Notes: generated by a model not told the origin, from the letters alone. A stretch of DNA of 64,000 bases from Phycisphaerae bacterium RAS1 (GCA_007859745.1 SMLU01000001.1:2232001-2296000), one strand, 5' to 3'; counted from the stretch's first letter, positions 1 to 7,454 are shown. Made by a program: numbers and translations.

Positions 1-1805
1 TCGAACTTCCACTGCACGCGGCCGACGCCGTTGAAGCGGTGCCACCAGTAGGGCCAGTTGTACCAGTGCCACCAGAGCGGATAGCCGCCGGTCTTGAGCT
101 GTGGATCCTCCATCATGTTGGTCTGGGCCACCACGCCCTCGTGATCCGCCGTGTCGGCCACGCCCAGAATGTACCGCGTGACTTCGATCCTGGCGCTGCT
201 CTGTCGCCGATTGGTCAGCGTCAGCTTGCCGCCCAGGTCAAAGCGGGCGTACATGTTGTCACCCCAGCGCTCGGCCTGCGGCGTGCGCTTGGTTTCCTGC
301 TCGGACTTGGCCACGCTGATGTCGACCGCCGTCGTCAGGTCCAGGTCCGCCGCGCCGCCGACCGGCGCGTAGGTCATCAGGCTCTGCGCCAGCAGCCGGC
401 CCTCGCGAAGAATCAGGGCCGGCGCCGTGGTCAGCGGGTAGGCGCTCTTGTTGGCCAGCCGGATGCGGTGCATCACCTTGGGTTGCTGGAGCAGGCGCGC
501 CAGCTCGGCCACCTGCTGCGGATTGGCGTTGCACTGCACTTCCGCCGGCGGGGAGAACGGCACTTCAAGCGAGAAAACATCCTCGTATGTCAGGTCGAAT
601 TCGGCCACGGGAACGACCATCCGCTCGCCCTTGCGCAGGCTCACGTGCGCGACGGTGAAGATGAACAGGTCTTCGTTGCGCGAGGCGGACGTGATTTCCG
701 GGTCGTCCAACTCGATCGCCGAGGTCTCAGTCGAATCCGGCGCCCGGTATTCGCTCTGCCGCGCACGCGCCTGCGTCATCAGCGCGTTCGAAAACGCGTA
801 TTGCTGCATCTGCCCGGACTGCCCCGGCTGACCAAAGTACTGCGATAGCTGCGCGATCGTCTGCTGCAGCGCGATCGGGTCGATCGTGTCCTTGAAGTAG
901 AACGACGGCACGCCGATGACCAGATGGGCCGTGGCGTCGTCGAGATCCACCAGCTCGTTGATCAGCGTCGCCTGCAGTTTCACCTTCGCCTTGCCGGCCC
1001 CGTCGATTTCGACCCGGTAACTCGGAATCCAGCGCACGCCGCGCTGCAGGTAGTACATGCCCACCTTGGCGCTTTTCGCGGCGGGCTTCCCGTCCCAATC
1101 CAGTTTCATCGTCAGCAGCTTGCGCTCTTCCTCCTCGCTGAGCGTCAGTTTCGGGTCGTCGCGAAACGTCACCCGCGAAATCCGCTCGATCGGCGCCGCC
1201 TTGACCCCCTCCTGAACCCGCAGCAGCACCAGGTTCCCCGGCTGGGGCGGCTTCACTCCGGCCGGACCGGGAGGGGTGCCGCCGTCCGCGTCGTCCGGCT
1301 TGCATTGCGGCAGACCGACGATCGTGGCGGCGTAGGTTCCCGTCTCGTCGGTGATGAACACTTCCGCCCCGATATTGGCGGCGATGAAGTCGGGGGTGGT
1401 CAGCGCGTTCCGATCGGCCTTGATGCGGCGCGTTCCGGCGACGACCGCGCGCAGCCTGGCCGCCGGGTCAGCGCTGTAGGCCCAGAACGTGCCGATCACG
1501 GGCGTGGGCAGCGTGTCGATCACCACGTCGCCCGTGGTTTCCGTCGGCATCTCGCTTTCGTGAAAGACAAACGCATGGCCGTCCTTGAATACGGTCAGCT
1601 CCTTGACCGGCATCGACGTGAGCACCGACGACTCGACCACCGGCGGCGGACCGGCCGGCGCTCTCCCCCCGCCGCCCTTGGCGAGAACGGCGGGAGCGCC
1701 CAGCGCGAGGGCGGCTGTGAGTACGCCTGTCAGAACCCCGCACGGCAGTGCGGGGCCAGGCAGTGCGGGGCCAGACAATTCGGACGCAAACACTCTGGCG
1801 AACAT
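1..1805 (-). CDS. Secreted DUF4139-like protein, C-terminus cut off by window edge
   Basis: This reading frame stays open from an ATG at 1805 to the left edge, so about 600 N-terminal residues are visible and the end is missing. The N-terminus has a long signal-like stretch (LTGVLTAALALGAPAVLA) followed by a Gly/Pro-rich linker. The body contains the segment YYLQRGVRWIPSYRVEI followed by LINELVDLDDATAHLVIG, which resembles DUF4139-type proteins that are common as secreted or periplasmic proteins in planctomycetes. The visible part ends in a Trp-rich stretch. Plus-strand frames here are shadows. No biochemical role is known. The family assignment rests on motif resemblance only, while the frame itself is secure because it has no stop over 1.8 kb. 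Confidence 0.7.
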   Translation of the reverse strand, partial: MFARVFASELSGPALPGPALPCGVLTGVLTAALALGAPAVLAKGGGGRAPAGPPPVVESSVLTSMPVKELTVFKDGHAFVFHESEMPTETTGDVVIDTLPTPVIGTFWAYSADPAARLRAVVAGTRRIKADRNALTTPDFIAANIGAEVFITDETGTYAATIVGLPQCKPDDADGGTPPGPAGVKPPQPGNLVLLRVQEGVKAAPIERISRVTFRDDPKLTLSEEEERKLLTMKLDWDGKPAAKSAKVGMYYLQRGVRWIPSYRVEIDGAGKAKVKLQATLINELVDLDDATAHLVIGVPSFYFKDTIDPIALQQTIAQLSQYFGQPGQSGQMQQYAFSNALMTQARARQSEYRAPDSTETSAIELDDPEITSASRNEDLFIFTVAHVSLRKGERMVVPVAEFDLTYEDVFSLEVPFSPPAEVQCNANPQQVAELARLLQQPKVMHRIRLANKSAYPLTTAPALILREGRLLAQSLMTYAPVGGAADLDLTTAVDISVAKSEQETKRTPQAERWGDNMYARFDLGGKLTLTNRRQSSARIEVTRYILGVADTADHEGVVAQTNMMEDPQLKTGGYPLWWHWYNWPYWWHRFNGVGRVQWKF

Positions 1806-2020
1806 GACGACCTCCGTTACTTGTTCGTCGCCACCGGCCGGCGGGCCATACCCTGGCCCGCGCCGGTTCGTAGGCGACGACGCTATTGGAAATATGGGGC
1901 GAAAAGACGGCGGCGGCTGTAACGAGTCTGTAACTAGCGTGCGGATCGCATCCCGAGCGGGCGCACTTTGACTCACGTCGCGTCAAGGCGCTACAACCAG
2001 TCGGGCGAGCACTGCCGCTG

Positions 2021-2094
2021 GTGCGAGAATCCCTTCTCGCACCTGCGCCGGTGCGAGAATCCGTTCCCGCTGGTGCGAGAATCCCTTCTCGCAC
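2021..2094. repeat. Triple short palindrome GTGCGAGAA...TTCTCGCAC
   Basis: Two perfect copies of a 22-base palindrome with 8-base arms (GTGCGAGA / TCTCGCAC) lie at 2021-2042 and 2073-2094. A third copy at 2051 has a degraded right arm. The set sits in the gap between the DUF4139-like gene (1805) and the small lipoprotein frame. It could form stacked hairpins. The rest of 1806-2132 shows nothing recognisable. Confidence 0.7.
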
Positions 2095-2132
2095 CTCGCG
2101 CCAGATGTCTTTTTCAGACCTCGGAGTCTTCC

Positions 2133-2387
2133 GTGCCCCCATCCCGGCGGCTGACCCTGTGCATCCTGACCATCCTGCTGCCCGCGGGCCTGTCAGCCTG
2201 TCAGTCAGCCGCCCCGGTTGAGTCGCCCGATCGCGAGCAGCGCGTTGACGAGCCGGAGGCGCGCTCGAGGCCAACACAAAAGGTCCCGCGCACGCATCGC
2301 AAGGTGACGATCCGCCCGATGATCGCGGCCGCCGGGCGGGCTGTTTTTCCGAACCCGCCGCGCCAAGCGGCGGGTTGGCGCTCGTAA
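2133..2387 (+). CDS. Candidate small lipoprotein ending inside a repeat
   Basis: An 84-residue frame with a GTG start encodes a basic N-terminus, a hydrophobic stretch and a lipobox (GLSAC), typical of signal peptidase II substrates. The mature part is short and charged (PVESPDREQRVDEPEARS). The last 20 or so residues are encoded by a copy of the dispersed palindromic repeat (arm CCCGCCGCGCCAAGCGGCGG), so the natural C-terminus was probably replaced or extended by repeat insertion. No ribosome binding site is obvious. It may be a decaying gene rather than a functional one. Confidence 0.35.
   Translation: MPPSRRLTLCILTILLPAGLSACQSAAPVESPDREQRVDEPEARSRPTQKVPRTHRKVTIRPMIAAAGRAVFPNPPRQAAGWRS
2348..2374. 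repeat. Single arm of the dispersed MITE-like palindrome
   Basis: A single hairpin with arms CCCGCCGC and GCGGCGGG, identical to one arm of the paired elements found at about 10.0, 16.5, 20.2, 24.1, 30.0, 34.6, 42.2 and 63.9 kb. The partner arm is missing here, so this is a solo or truncated copy. Confidence 0.75.
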
Positions 2388-2604
2388 GCGATCGGCGCCG
2401 CGTACGCCGCGAACATCCGCGCGGCGCGAGCTCGCGCTCCGCGAGAAAAGCGCGGACACGGAGACGGAAACCGTCGCGCTCGTCCGTTAACGGTCGGCCG
2501 GTACCGGAATTACCAACTCCAGGCAGATTCCCCGGGCATCCCGGCGATTGGGGCGGCATCATCAAAGACCCGTCGCAGCGTAATAGAGACACAATCCTCC
2601 GGCC

Positions 2605-2802
2605 ACTTTGCGACCGCCCCGCGCCGCAACTATCATGCGCCCGTCGATGAACCGCGTGCCCCAGACGCGACGGTGCGGCGGGTCAGAACGCGAAGCGCAA
2701 GCGAGCGCATGAGTGAGAAGACGCCTCGTCCGGGCGCTCGCTTGCGCTTCGCGTTCGGACAAACGGTGCGAACCTCCGCAACGTGATTGAGGAGTAGCGG
2801 TT
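2605..2802 (+). repeat. Duplicate of the glycyl-tRNA synthetase upstream region
   Basis: This stretch aligns with about 5410-5612, the upstream region of the intact glycyl-tRNA synthetase gene. Shared landmarks in order are CGCCGCAACTATCATG, the hairpin repeat beginning TCAGAACGCGAAGC (2683-2758 here, 5494-5569 there), CAAACGGTGCGAA and the ribosome binding site context GATTGAGGAGT. If the transcription and translation signals were copied too, this copy could drive the pseudogene fragment and hicA downstream. Upstream of it, 2388-2604 shows no gene or recognisable element. Confidence 0.8.
2683..2758. repeat. Hairpin repeat, GAACGCGAAGCGCAAGCGAG family
   Basis: A long inverted repeat whose arms read GAACGCGAAGCGCAAGCGAG and its complement, separated by about 25 bases. 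Related copies lie at 5494-5569, 7329-7413 and 60231-60294, and a variant lies at 34154-34240. This copy belongs to the duplicated glycyl-tRNA synthetase leader. Confidence 0.8.
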
Positions 2803-2934
2803 ATGCCCGGCGACGTGGCTTTCATGGAAAAACTCACCGCGCTGTGCAAACGCCGCGGGTTCATCTTTCCGTCCAGCGAGGTGAATCCGAAGGTGTGGGA
2901 GGCGAGCGGGCGTGAAGTACCGACAACTGACTAA
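2803..2934 (+). pseudogene. Broken 5' fragment of glycyl-tRNA synthetase
   Basis: The frame begins MPGDVAFMEKLTALCKRR, identical to the start of the intact gene at 5613, and continues to PSSE. It then jumps directly to NPKVWEASG, so about 180 bases of the gene (roughly residues 28-86) are deleted. It runs out of frame into the hicA start and stops at 2932. It cannot encode a synthetase. Its GTGGGAGGC segment lies at ribosome-binding-site distance from the GTG start of hicA, so a piece of glycyl-tRNA synthetase coding DNA now seems to act as the hicA translation signal. Confidence 0.8.
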
Positions 2935-3109
2935 GATACTTGAACAGGACGGCTGGGTCTTGGAACGCATCGTCGGAAGCCATCAGCAATTTCGGCATCC
3001 GACCAAGCCCGGGACGGTGACGCTTCCGGCCGGCGGGAAAATGGGCAAAGATGTGCCTCCGGGGACGCTTAACAGCGTCCTGAAGCAAGCCCAGCTCAAG
3101 CGAGGATGA
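2912..3109 (+). CDS. hicA: HicA family toxin (mRNA interferase)
   Basis: A 65-residue protein of typical HicA length. HicA toxins are double-stranded-RNA-binding-fold ribonucleases that cleave mRNA. Seen here are the N-terminal KYRQLTKILEQDGW, the catalytic-His context GSHQQFRHP, and the C-terminal pattern VPPGTLNSVLKQAQL. The GTG start overlaps the end of the broken glycyl-tRNA synthetase fragment, and the GGGAGG upstream lies inside that fragment. The hicB antitoxin gene follows after 4 bases, so the two are almost certainly co-translated. Confidence 0.92.
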   Translation: MKYRQLTKILEQDGWVLERIVGSHQQFRHPTKPGTVTLPAGGKMGKDVPPGTLNSVLKQAQLKRG

Positions 3110-3113
3110 AGAC

Positions 3114-3326
3114 ATGGAGTACGTGGCGGTAATCGAGAAGGCCGATGACGGCAGCTACTCGGCCTTCGTGCCGGACCTGCCCGGCTGCGTCACCTGCGGG
3201 GATACGGTAGACGAAGCCCGGCGCCTGATTGAGGAGGCGGTAAGTTTGCACCTGGAATCCCTCCGTGACCACGGCGAGTCGATCCCGCCGCCAACGGCGA
3301 CGACGCACACGGTTCATGCCGCTTGA
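3114..3326 (+). CDS. hicB: HicB family antitoxin, copy 1
   Basis: A 70-residue HicB-type protein with the partial RNase H-like fold signature MEYVAVIEKADDGSYSAF...PDLPGCVTCGDT followed by a helix rich in Glu/Ala. No separate DNA-binding domain follows, so this is the short HicB form. It should bind and neutralise HicA encoded immediately upstream. A near-identical second copy lies at 4820-5032, and similarity continues past the stop (GATCGGATCACCCA), which shows a recent segmental duplication. Confidence 0.92.
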   Translation: MEYVAVIEKADDGSYSAFVPDLPGCVTCGDTVDEARRLIEEAVSLHLESLRDHGESIPPPTATTHTVHAA

Positions 3327-3409
3327 TCGGATCACCCACTTTCGGAGTTGGGCGTCGACGACCGGGAAAGCCGGGATGTGACTCGGTAAAATCCACTGGG
3401 AGGCGTTAG

Positions 3410-3607
3410 ATGAGCAGCGACTTCGCCTGGCTGACCGAGCACAGTATCGAAATCTACCAGCAGTACGCGGGCAAGTGTATCGCGGTGCTTGACGGCGAAA
3501 TCGTCGGCGTCGGAGATACGGTCGTGGAGGCGGCCGAGGAGGCGGAAAAAAAACACCCGGGGGCGAATTACATTCTTGAAGCCGTCGATTCTGCGGATCG
3601 TGTCTGA
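3410..3607 (+). CDS. DUF5678-like small protein
   Basis: A 65-residue protein with the layout of DUF5678: an N-terminal helix (LTEHSIEIYQQYAGK), a strand pair (CIAVLDGEIVGVGDT), and then a helix and strand (AEEAEKKHPGANYILEAV). A GGAGG-containing sequence precedes the ATG. Its TGA overlaps the ATG of the next gene (TGATG), indicating translational coupling. Small proteins of this kind are often seen next to retropepsin-like proteases, which fits the next gene. The function is unknown. Confidence 0.75.
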   Translation: MSSDFAWLTEHSIEIYQQYAGKCIAVLDGEIVGVGDTVVEAAEEAEKKHPGANYILEAVDSADRV

Positions 3608-4812
3608 TGCCCGTCTTTGCGTGGAAGAAGCAGCCCACGCGGCATTTCGGCGAGCAATGGGTTCCTTTCGCCGAAATCCGGCTCGAGGACCAGCGCGGCC
3701 GACTTCGCGAGTTTTCACTTCAGGTCGACACGGGCGCGGTCATCACTCTGCTGCGAGCCTCCGCGGCGAAACTGCTCGGTTTGGAACTGACGAGCGGGCA
3801 GAAGATCGATCTGCGCGCCGTCGGCGGCGGCGTGAACGATGCCTACGTTCACCCGGTTTCTGTTCAACTCGATGGTGAGACGCCCTGGCCGATCCGGATC
3901 GCCTTCTCGACCGGCGAGAACGTGCCGCATCTGCTTGGCCGGCTCGACGTGTTCGAGCGCGTTCAGCTCGATTTCGACGCGTCGCTGGAGGAAACCCGCA
4001 TCGCGCCGCCATGGCTGACCGCAGCCACGAGACAGACGCGGCAACACTTGTTCGCGGTTGCCGACGCAATCGAAAAGCAGCGCAACGCGAAGTCTCTTGG
4101 TGCGAATGTCGAAGCCGCCGCATCGCGTTTTGCGAACCGCGCGAATGAGCTGGTCCTCGCCGCTGAGTCATTTCAAAAGCTCGCCAGAAGTGACGCTTTC
4201 CCGCTTGTGATTCGCGCGCTGTTCGAGCTAGCTGTCCAGTTCGAATACCTCATGCGCGAGCCTGAGGCCCGGGCAAAGCTGTATCTCGAATACTCGGCCG
4301 TTTCACGGTTCAGATGCCAGAAAAGCTGGCTCAATCTCCCGGGGCCAATCGGTGACTATTTGCGCAATTCGCCGGATCGCCCAAGAGGGGAGCAAAGAAA
4401 CCGCGTACTGTACGATGCCGTACGCTCACAGTTTGCGATTCGGCGGAAGCCGAACCGAGAACGCAATCACTGGTATGAGGGCGACCTGCGCCAGCTTAGC
4501 AGGGAGGTCGGTCGTGAATCGGAGCACGTTGCAATCTACGGGATCTACAGCGGCTGGGCGCACGCGGATGCGTGGACCACCGGAGCGATGGGCGGCGTGG
4601 CTCACGGTGGACTGCTGCACGACGGCGGAACAGTATCAGACTCTCCAGTTGCTGGAAAAAGCGATGGTTTCCTGAACGCAGGATTATTCGAGGCAGAGCG
4701 CGTCTCGAATCGCAGTTCAGCATCGAACGGTCGCTGGACTTTGCGACCACCTCGGCAAGCAAGTGCCGCGCGGAACGCTAAGCAGCATCTGAAGCAGGCC
4801 CGACTGAAGTGA
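3607..4812 (+). CDS. Retropepsin-like protease fused to DUF5677-like domain, 3' end probably frameshifted
   Basis: Residues 1-135 form a retropepsin-like aspartic protease domain with the catalytic-type motif LQVDTGA near residue 40 and the typical flap and hydrophobic strands (LLGRLDVFERVQLDF). Residues about 140-330 resemble DUF5677: a long helical region with RALFELAVQFEYLM, then HWYEGDLRQLSREVG and SGWAHADA. After about 4615 the composition becomes non-protein-like. The +2 frame continues plausibly as AEQYQTLQLLEKAMVS before its own stop, so a frameshift near 4580-4620 is likely. The last residues (HLKQARLK) come from a hicA remnant. It is coupled to the DUF5678-like gene. Substrate and role are unknown. 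Confidence 0.7.
   Translation: MPVFAWKKQPTRHFGEQWVPFAEIRLEDQRGRLREFSLQVDTGAVITLLRASAAKLLGLELTSGQKIDLRAVGGGVNDAYVHPVSVQLDGETPWPIRIAFSTGENVPHLLGRLDVFERVQLDFDASLEETRIAPPWLTAATRQTRQHLFAVADAIEKQRNAKSLGANVEAAASRFANRANELVLAAESFQKLARSDAFPLVIRALFELAVQFEYLMREPEARAKLYLEYSAVSRFRCQKSWLNLPGPIGDYLRNSPDRPRGEQRNRVLYDAVRSQFAIRRKPNRERNHWYEGDLRQLSREVGRESEHVAIYGIYSGWAHADAWTTGAMGGVAHGGLLHDGGTVSDSPVAGKSDGFLNAGLFEAERVSNRSSASNGRWTLRPPRQASAARNAKQHLKQARLK
4745..4812 (+). pseudogene. Remnant of a second hicA gene
   Basis: In one frame this reads DHLGKQVPRGTLSSI and, after loss of one base, LKQARLK followed by a stop. Together these match the conserved HicA C-terminus (compare VPPGTLNSVLKQAQL in the intact copy). Only about 22 codons remain. 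It directly precedes the second hicB, with the same short spacing as in the intact pair, so the second hicB is an orphan antitoxin. Confidence 0.7.
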
Positions 4813-4819
4813 GACGACG

Positions 4820-5032
4820 ATGGACTACGTAGCGGTGATTGAACGAGCCGCGGACGGGAGTTTTTCGGCGTACGTTCCGGACTTGCCCGGCTGCGTCACC
4901 TGCGGCGACACGGTAGACGAAGCCCGGCGCCTGATTGAGGAGGCGGTGAGTTTGCACCTGGAATCCCTGCGTGACCACGGCGAGTCGATCCCGCCGCCAA
5001 CGGCGACGACGCACACGGTTCATGCCGCCTGA
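4820..5032 (+). CDS. hicB: HicB family antitoxin, copy 2 (orphan)
   Basis: Seventy residues, nearly identical to copy 1 with conservative changes only in the first 20 residues (MDYVAVIERAADGSFSAYV). From PDLPGC to the C-terminus the two proteins are identical. Its own toxin gene is reduced to a fragment just upstream. If expressed it could still bind the HicA encoded at 2912. The frame is intact, so there is either continuing selection or a very recent duplication. Confidence 0.88.
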   Translation: MDYVAVIERAADGSFSAYVPDLPGCVTCGDTVDEARRLIEEAVSLHLESLRDHGESIPPPTATTHTVHAA

Positions 5033-5190
5033 TCGGATCACCCAGTCTCGCAGCGACCATTCATGCCCGCCGGCGTCTCGATCATGGGAAAACGCGCCGC
5101 GCCCAGCGATCGCCGCTGCGTGCTTGATTTCCTACACTAGCTAGCTAGCATATGATCCGCGGGCCGACGCCCAGCACGCTTTCGGTGTGC

Positions 5191-5269
5191 AACGTCCGGA
5201 TAACAAAGGCGCTCAACCGGGGGGGGTGTATGTCATGAGCAACTTGAGCGCCTTTGTTATCCCGACGTT
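5191..5269. repeat. 26-bp inverted repeat with 27-base loop
   Basis: The arms 5191-5216 and 5244-5269 pair at 25 of 26 positions (left arm begins AACGTCCGGATAACAAAGG). The loop carries a run of Gs. It is less GC-rich than its surroundings and unlike every other repeat family in the window. It lies between the orphan hicB and the glycyl-tRNA synthetase leader, where the broken duplicate has no equivalent. It could be a terminator-like structure, a small RNA or a mobile-element footprint. The rest of 5033-5410 has no recognisable gene, though CTAGCTAGCTAG occurs near 5140. Confidence 0.75.
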
Positions 5270-5493
5270 CACCAGCAACTCCCGCGCTGCAGCGCGCCGC
5301 GGTCGCTTTCGATCCGCCGCCTGCGCCCCGGTGTTCAATCTCGCCCCCCGCCGAGCCGCTCGTCGCGCTCGGTCGTCCTGCGCAATAGGCGCGCAAATCG
5401 AACGATACGCCGCCGGCTTTGCGAGCGATGCGCGCCGCAACTATCATGCCCGCTCCGATCAACCGCGTGACCCGTGCGCGACGGCGCGGCGGG

Positions 5494-5569
5494 TCAGAAC
5501 GCGAAGCGCAAGCGAGCGCATCGTGAGAGGACGCCTCGCCCGGGCGCTCGCTTGCGCTTCGCGTTCTGA
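5494..5569. repeat. Hairpin repeat, GAACGCGAAGCGCAAGCGAG family
   Basis: Inverted repeat with arms of about 24 bases in the leader of the intact glycyl-tRNA synthetase gene, about 45 bases before its start. The position is the same as in the duplicated leader at 2683. If transcribed it would form a strong leader hairpin. Confidence 0.8.
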
Positions 5570-5612
5570 CAAACGGTGCGAATCTCCGCAACGTGATTGA
5601 GGAGTGGCGGTT

Positions 5613-7289
5613 ATGCCCGGCGACGTGGCTTTCATGGAAAAACTCACCGCGCTGTGCAAACGCCGCGGGTTCATCTTCCCGTCCAGCGAAATCTACGGCG
5701 GGATCAACGGCTTCTGGGATTACGGCCCGCTGGGGGTCGAGCTGAAGCGGAACATCAAGAACGCCTGGTGGCAGGACATGGTCACCAATCCGCCGGTGGG
5801 GCCGGACGGCCGGCAGGTCGAGATGGTCGGGCTGGATTGCTCGATCATCATGAATCCGAAGGTGTGGGAGGCGAGCGGGCACCTTGCAGGCTTCGCCGAT
5901 CCGATGCGGAAGTGCGGCGGGTGCGGGCACTTCGTTCGCGCCGACCAATTGTGGGAGATTCTCGCGAGCGGATCGGAGTGGGTGAACTCGCTTATCCAGG
6001 TGTTCACTCCGATCACCGGTGAATTCGATACGCCGCGACTCTTGAAATGGGCGCGCGGAAAAGGGAAGCAGCTTGCGCCGAACCTCGCATTGGTGCGCAA
6101 TCCGGAAGTAACGCTGGCGTGGCTGGCAACACGAATCAACGGCCAACCCGATGCGCCGCCAACGCTTCAGGAGATCACGAGCTATCTCGCAACCGAGCAG
6201 CTGCACCAGACGGGACTACAAGAGCCATGCCCTCGTTGCGGCGGCCCGCTCGGCGCGCCCTCGGCGTTCAAGCTCATGTTCGAGTCCTACGCCGGTGTCG
6301 AGCAGAACGAAGAGAGCAAAGTCTATTTGCGGCCGGAGACGGCACAGGGGATTTTTGCCAACTACAAAAATGTCGTTGACACGTCGCGCGTCAAGCTGCC
6401 ATTTGGAATTGCGCAGGTTGGAAAGGCGTTTCGTAACGAAATAACCCCGCGCAACTACACCTTCCGCTCGCGCGAGTTCGAGCAGATGGAAATCGAGTTC
6501 TTCTGCCGCGACGAGACCGCCATGGACTGGTACCAGTTCTGGCGCAACACGCGCTACCAGTGGTATATCACCCACGGCCTTCGCAGCGAAAAGCTGCGGC
6601 TGCGCGACCAGGACGAAAAAGAGCTGGCGCATTACTCGAAGGCCTGCGCCGACATCGAGTATCTGTTCCCCTTCTCCGACGAGCACCAGGAGCTCGAAGG
6701 CTGCGCCCATCGCGGCTGCTTCGATCTTTCGCAGCACTCCAAGCACAGCGGCAAGGATTTGAGCTACTTCGACGACGAACTTTGGCAGAAAGACGCCGCC
6801 AAGTTCCCCGAGAAAGACGCCGCTACCAAGGCCAAGTCCGGCCCGCCTTACCGCTTCCTGCCGATGGTGATCGAGCCTTCCGCCGGGGCCGACCGGGCCA
6901 CGCTGGCGTTTCTGTGCGAGGCGTATACCGAGGACACCGCGCCCAACGACAAGGGCCAGGCCGAGACGCGCGTCGTGATGAAGCTGCACCCGCGGCTCGC
7001 GCCGATCAAGGCCGCGTTTTTCCCGCTGGTCAACAAGGAAGGCATGCCGGATATCGCCGAGGCCCTCTTCCGCGACGCCCGCAAGCGCTTCAACGCCTAC
7101 TTCGACGACGGCGGCGCGATCGGTCGCCGCTATCGCCGGCAGGACGAAGCCGGCACGCCCTTCTGCATCACGGTCGATGGCCAGACGCTTCAGGATGGGA
7201 CGGTAACGGTGCGCGAGCGAGATACGCTCCGGCAGGAGCGCGTCAGCAAACAGCAGGTCGTCACCTGGCTGGCCGAACGCGTGGGGTGA
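5613..7289 (+). CDS. glyQS: Glycyl-tRNA synthetase, dimeric class II type
   Basis: Charges tRNA-Gly with glycine in the cytoplasm. Class IIa features are clear: KRRGFIFPSSEIYGG at the N-terminus, YGPLGVELK (motif 1 region), FRNEITPRNYTFRSREFEQMEIEFF (motif 2, residues about 275-300) and a C-terminal anticodon-binding domain (FPLVNKEGMPDIAEALF). At 558 residues it is a normal length for the single-chain alpha2 enzyme. I chose the ATG at 5613 because GAGGAG lies 8 bases upstream and the duplicated fragment has a stop just before the same ATG. A GTG at 5604 is the alternative. The 5' end is duplicated in broken form at 2605-2911. Confidence 0.95.
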   Translation: MPGDVAFMEKLTALCKRRGFIFPSSEIYGGINGFWDYGPLGVELKRNIKNAWWQDMVTNPPVGPDGRQVEMVGLDCSIIMNPKVWEASGHLAGFADPMRKCGGCGHFVRADQLWEILASGSEWVNSLIQVFTPITGEFDTPRLLKWARGKGKQLAPNLALVRNPEVTLAWLATRINGQPDAPPTLQEITSYLATEQLHQTGLQEPCPRCGGPLGAPSAFKLMFESYAGVEQNEESKVYLRPETAQGIFANYKNVVDTSRVKLPFGIAQVGKAFRNEITPRNYTFRSREFEQMEIEFFCRDETAMDWYQFWRNTRYQWYITHGLRSEKLRLRDQDEKELAHYSKACADIEYLFPFSDEHQELEGCAHRGCFDLSQHSKHSGKDLSYFDDELWQKDAAKFPEKDAATKAKSGPPYRFLPMVIEPSAGADRATLAFLCEAYTEDTAPNDKGQAETRVVMKLHPRLAPIKAAFFPLVNKEGMPDIAEALFRDARKRFNAYFDDGGAIGRRYRRQDEAGTPFCITVDGQTLQDGTVTVRERDTLRQERVSKQQVVTWLAERVG

Positions 7290-7328
7290 TGCGCCAGGCC
7301 ATGACCGCGCGCGAAGCCGCGCCGCCTG

Positions 7329-7413
7329 TCAGAACGCGAAGCGCAAGCGAGCGCGGCTGTCACACACGCTCGCGATCTGCGAGCTGTCGCGCTCGCTTGC
7401 GCTTCGCGTTCGG
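7329..7413. repeat. Hairpin repeat, GAACGCGAAGCGCAAGCGAG family
   Basis: Inverted repeat starting 40 bases after the glycyl-tRNA synthetase stop, with arms ending TCAGAACGCG and CGCGTTCGGA. It lies between convergent genes and may act as a two-way terminator. Confidence 0.75.
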
Positions 7414-7454
7414 ATGGCCGGCGCACTCGCCGACCGCTCGATTGCCGAAGACCG

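Noticed and set aside
5187-5600. Frame of 137 residues upstream of glycyl-tRNA synthetase
   Set aside because: It crosses the palindrome and the leader hairpin, has repeat-like composition and no ribosome binding site.
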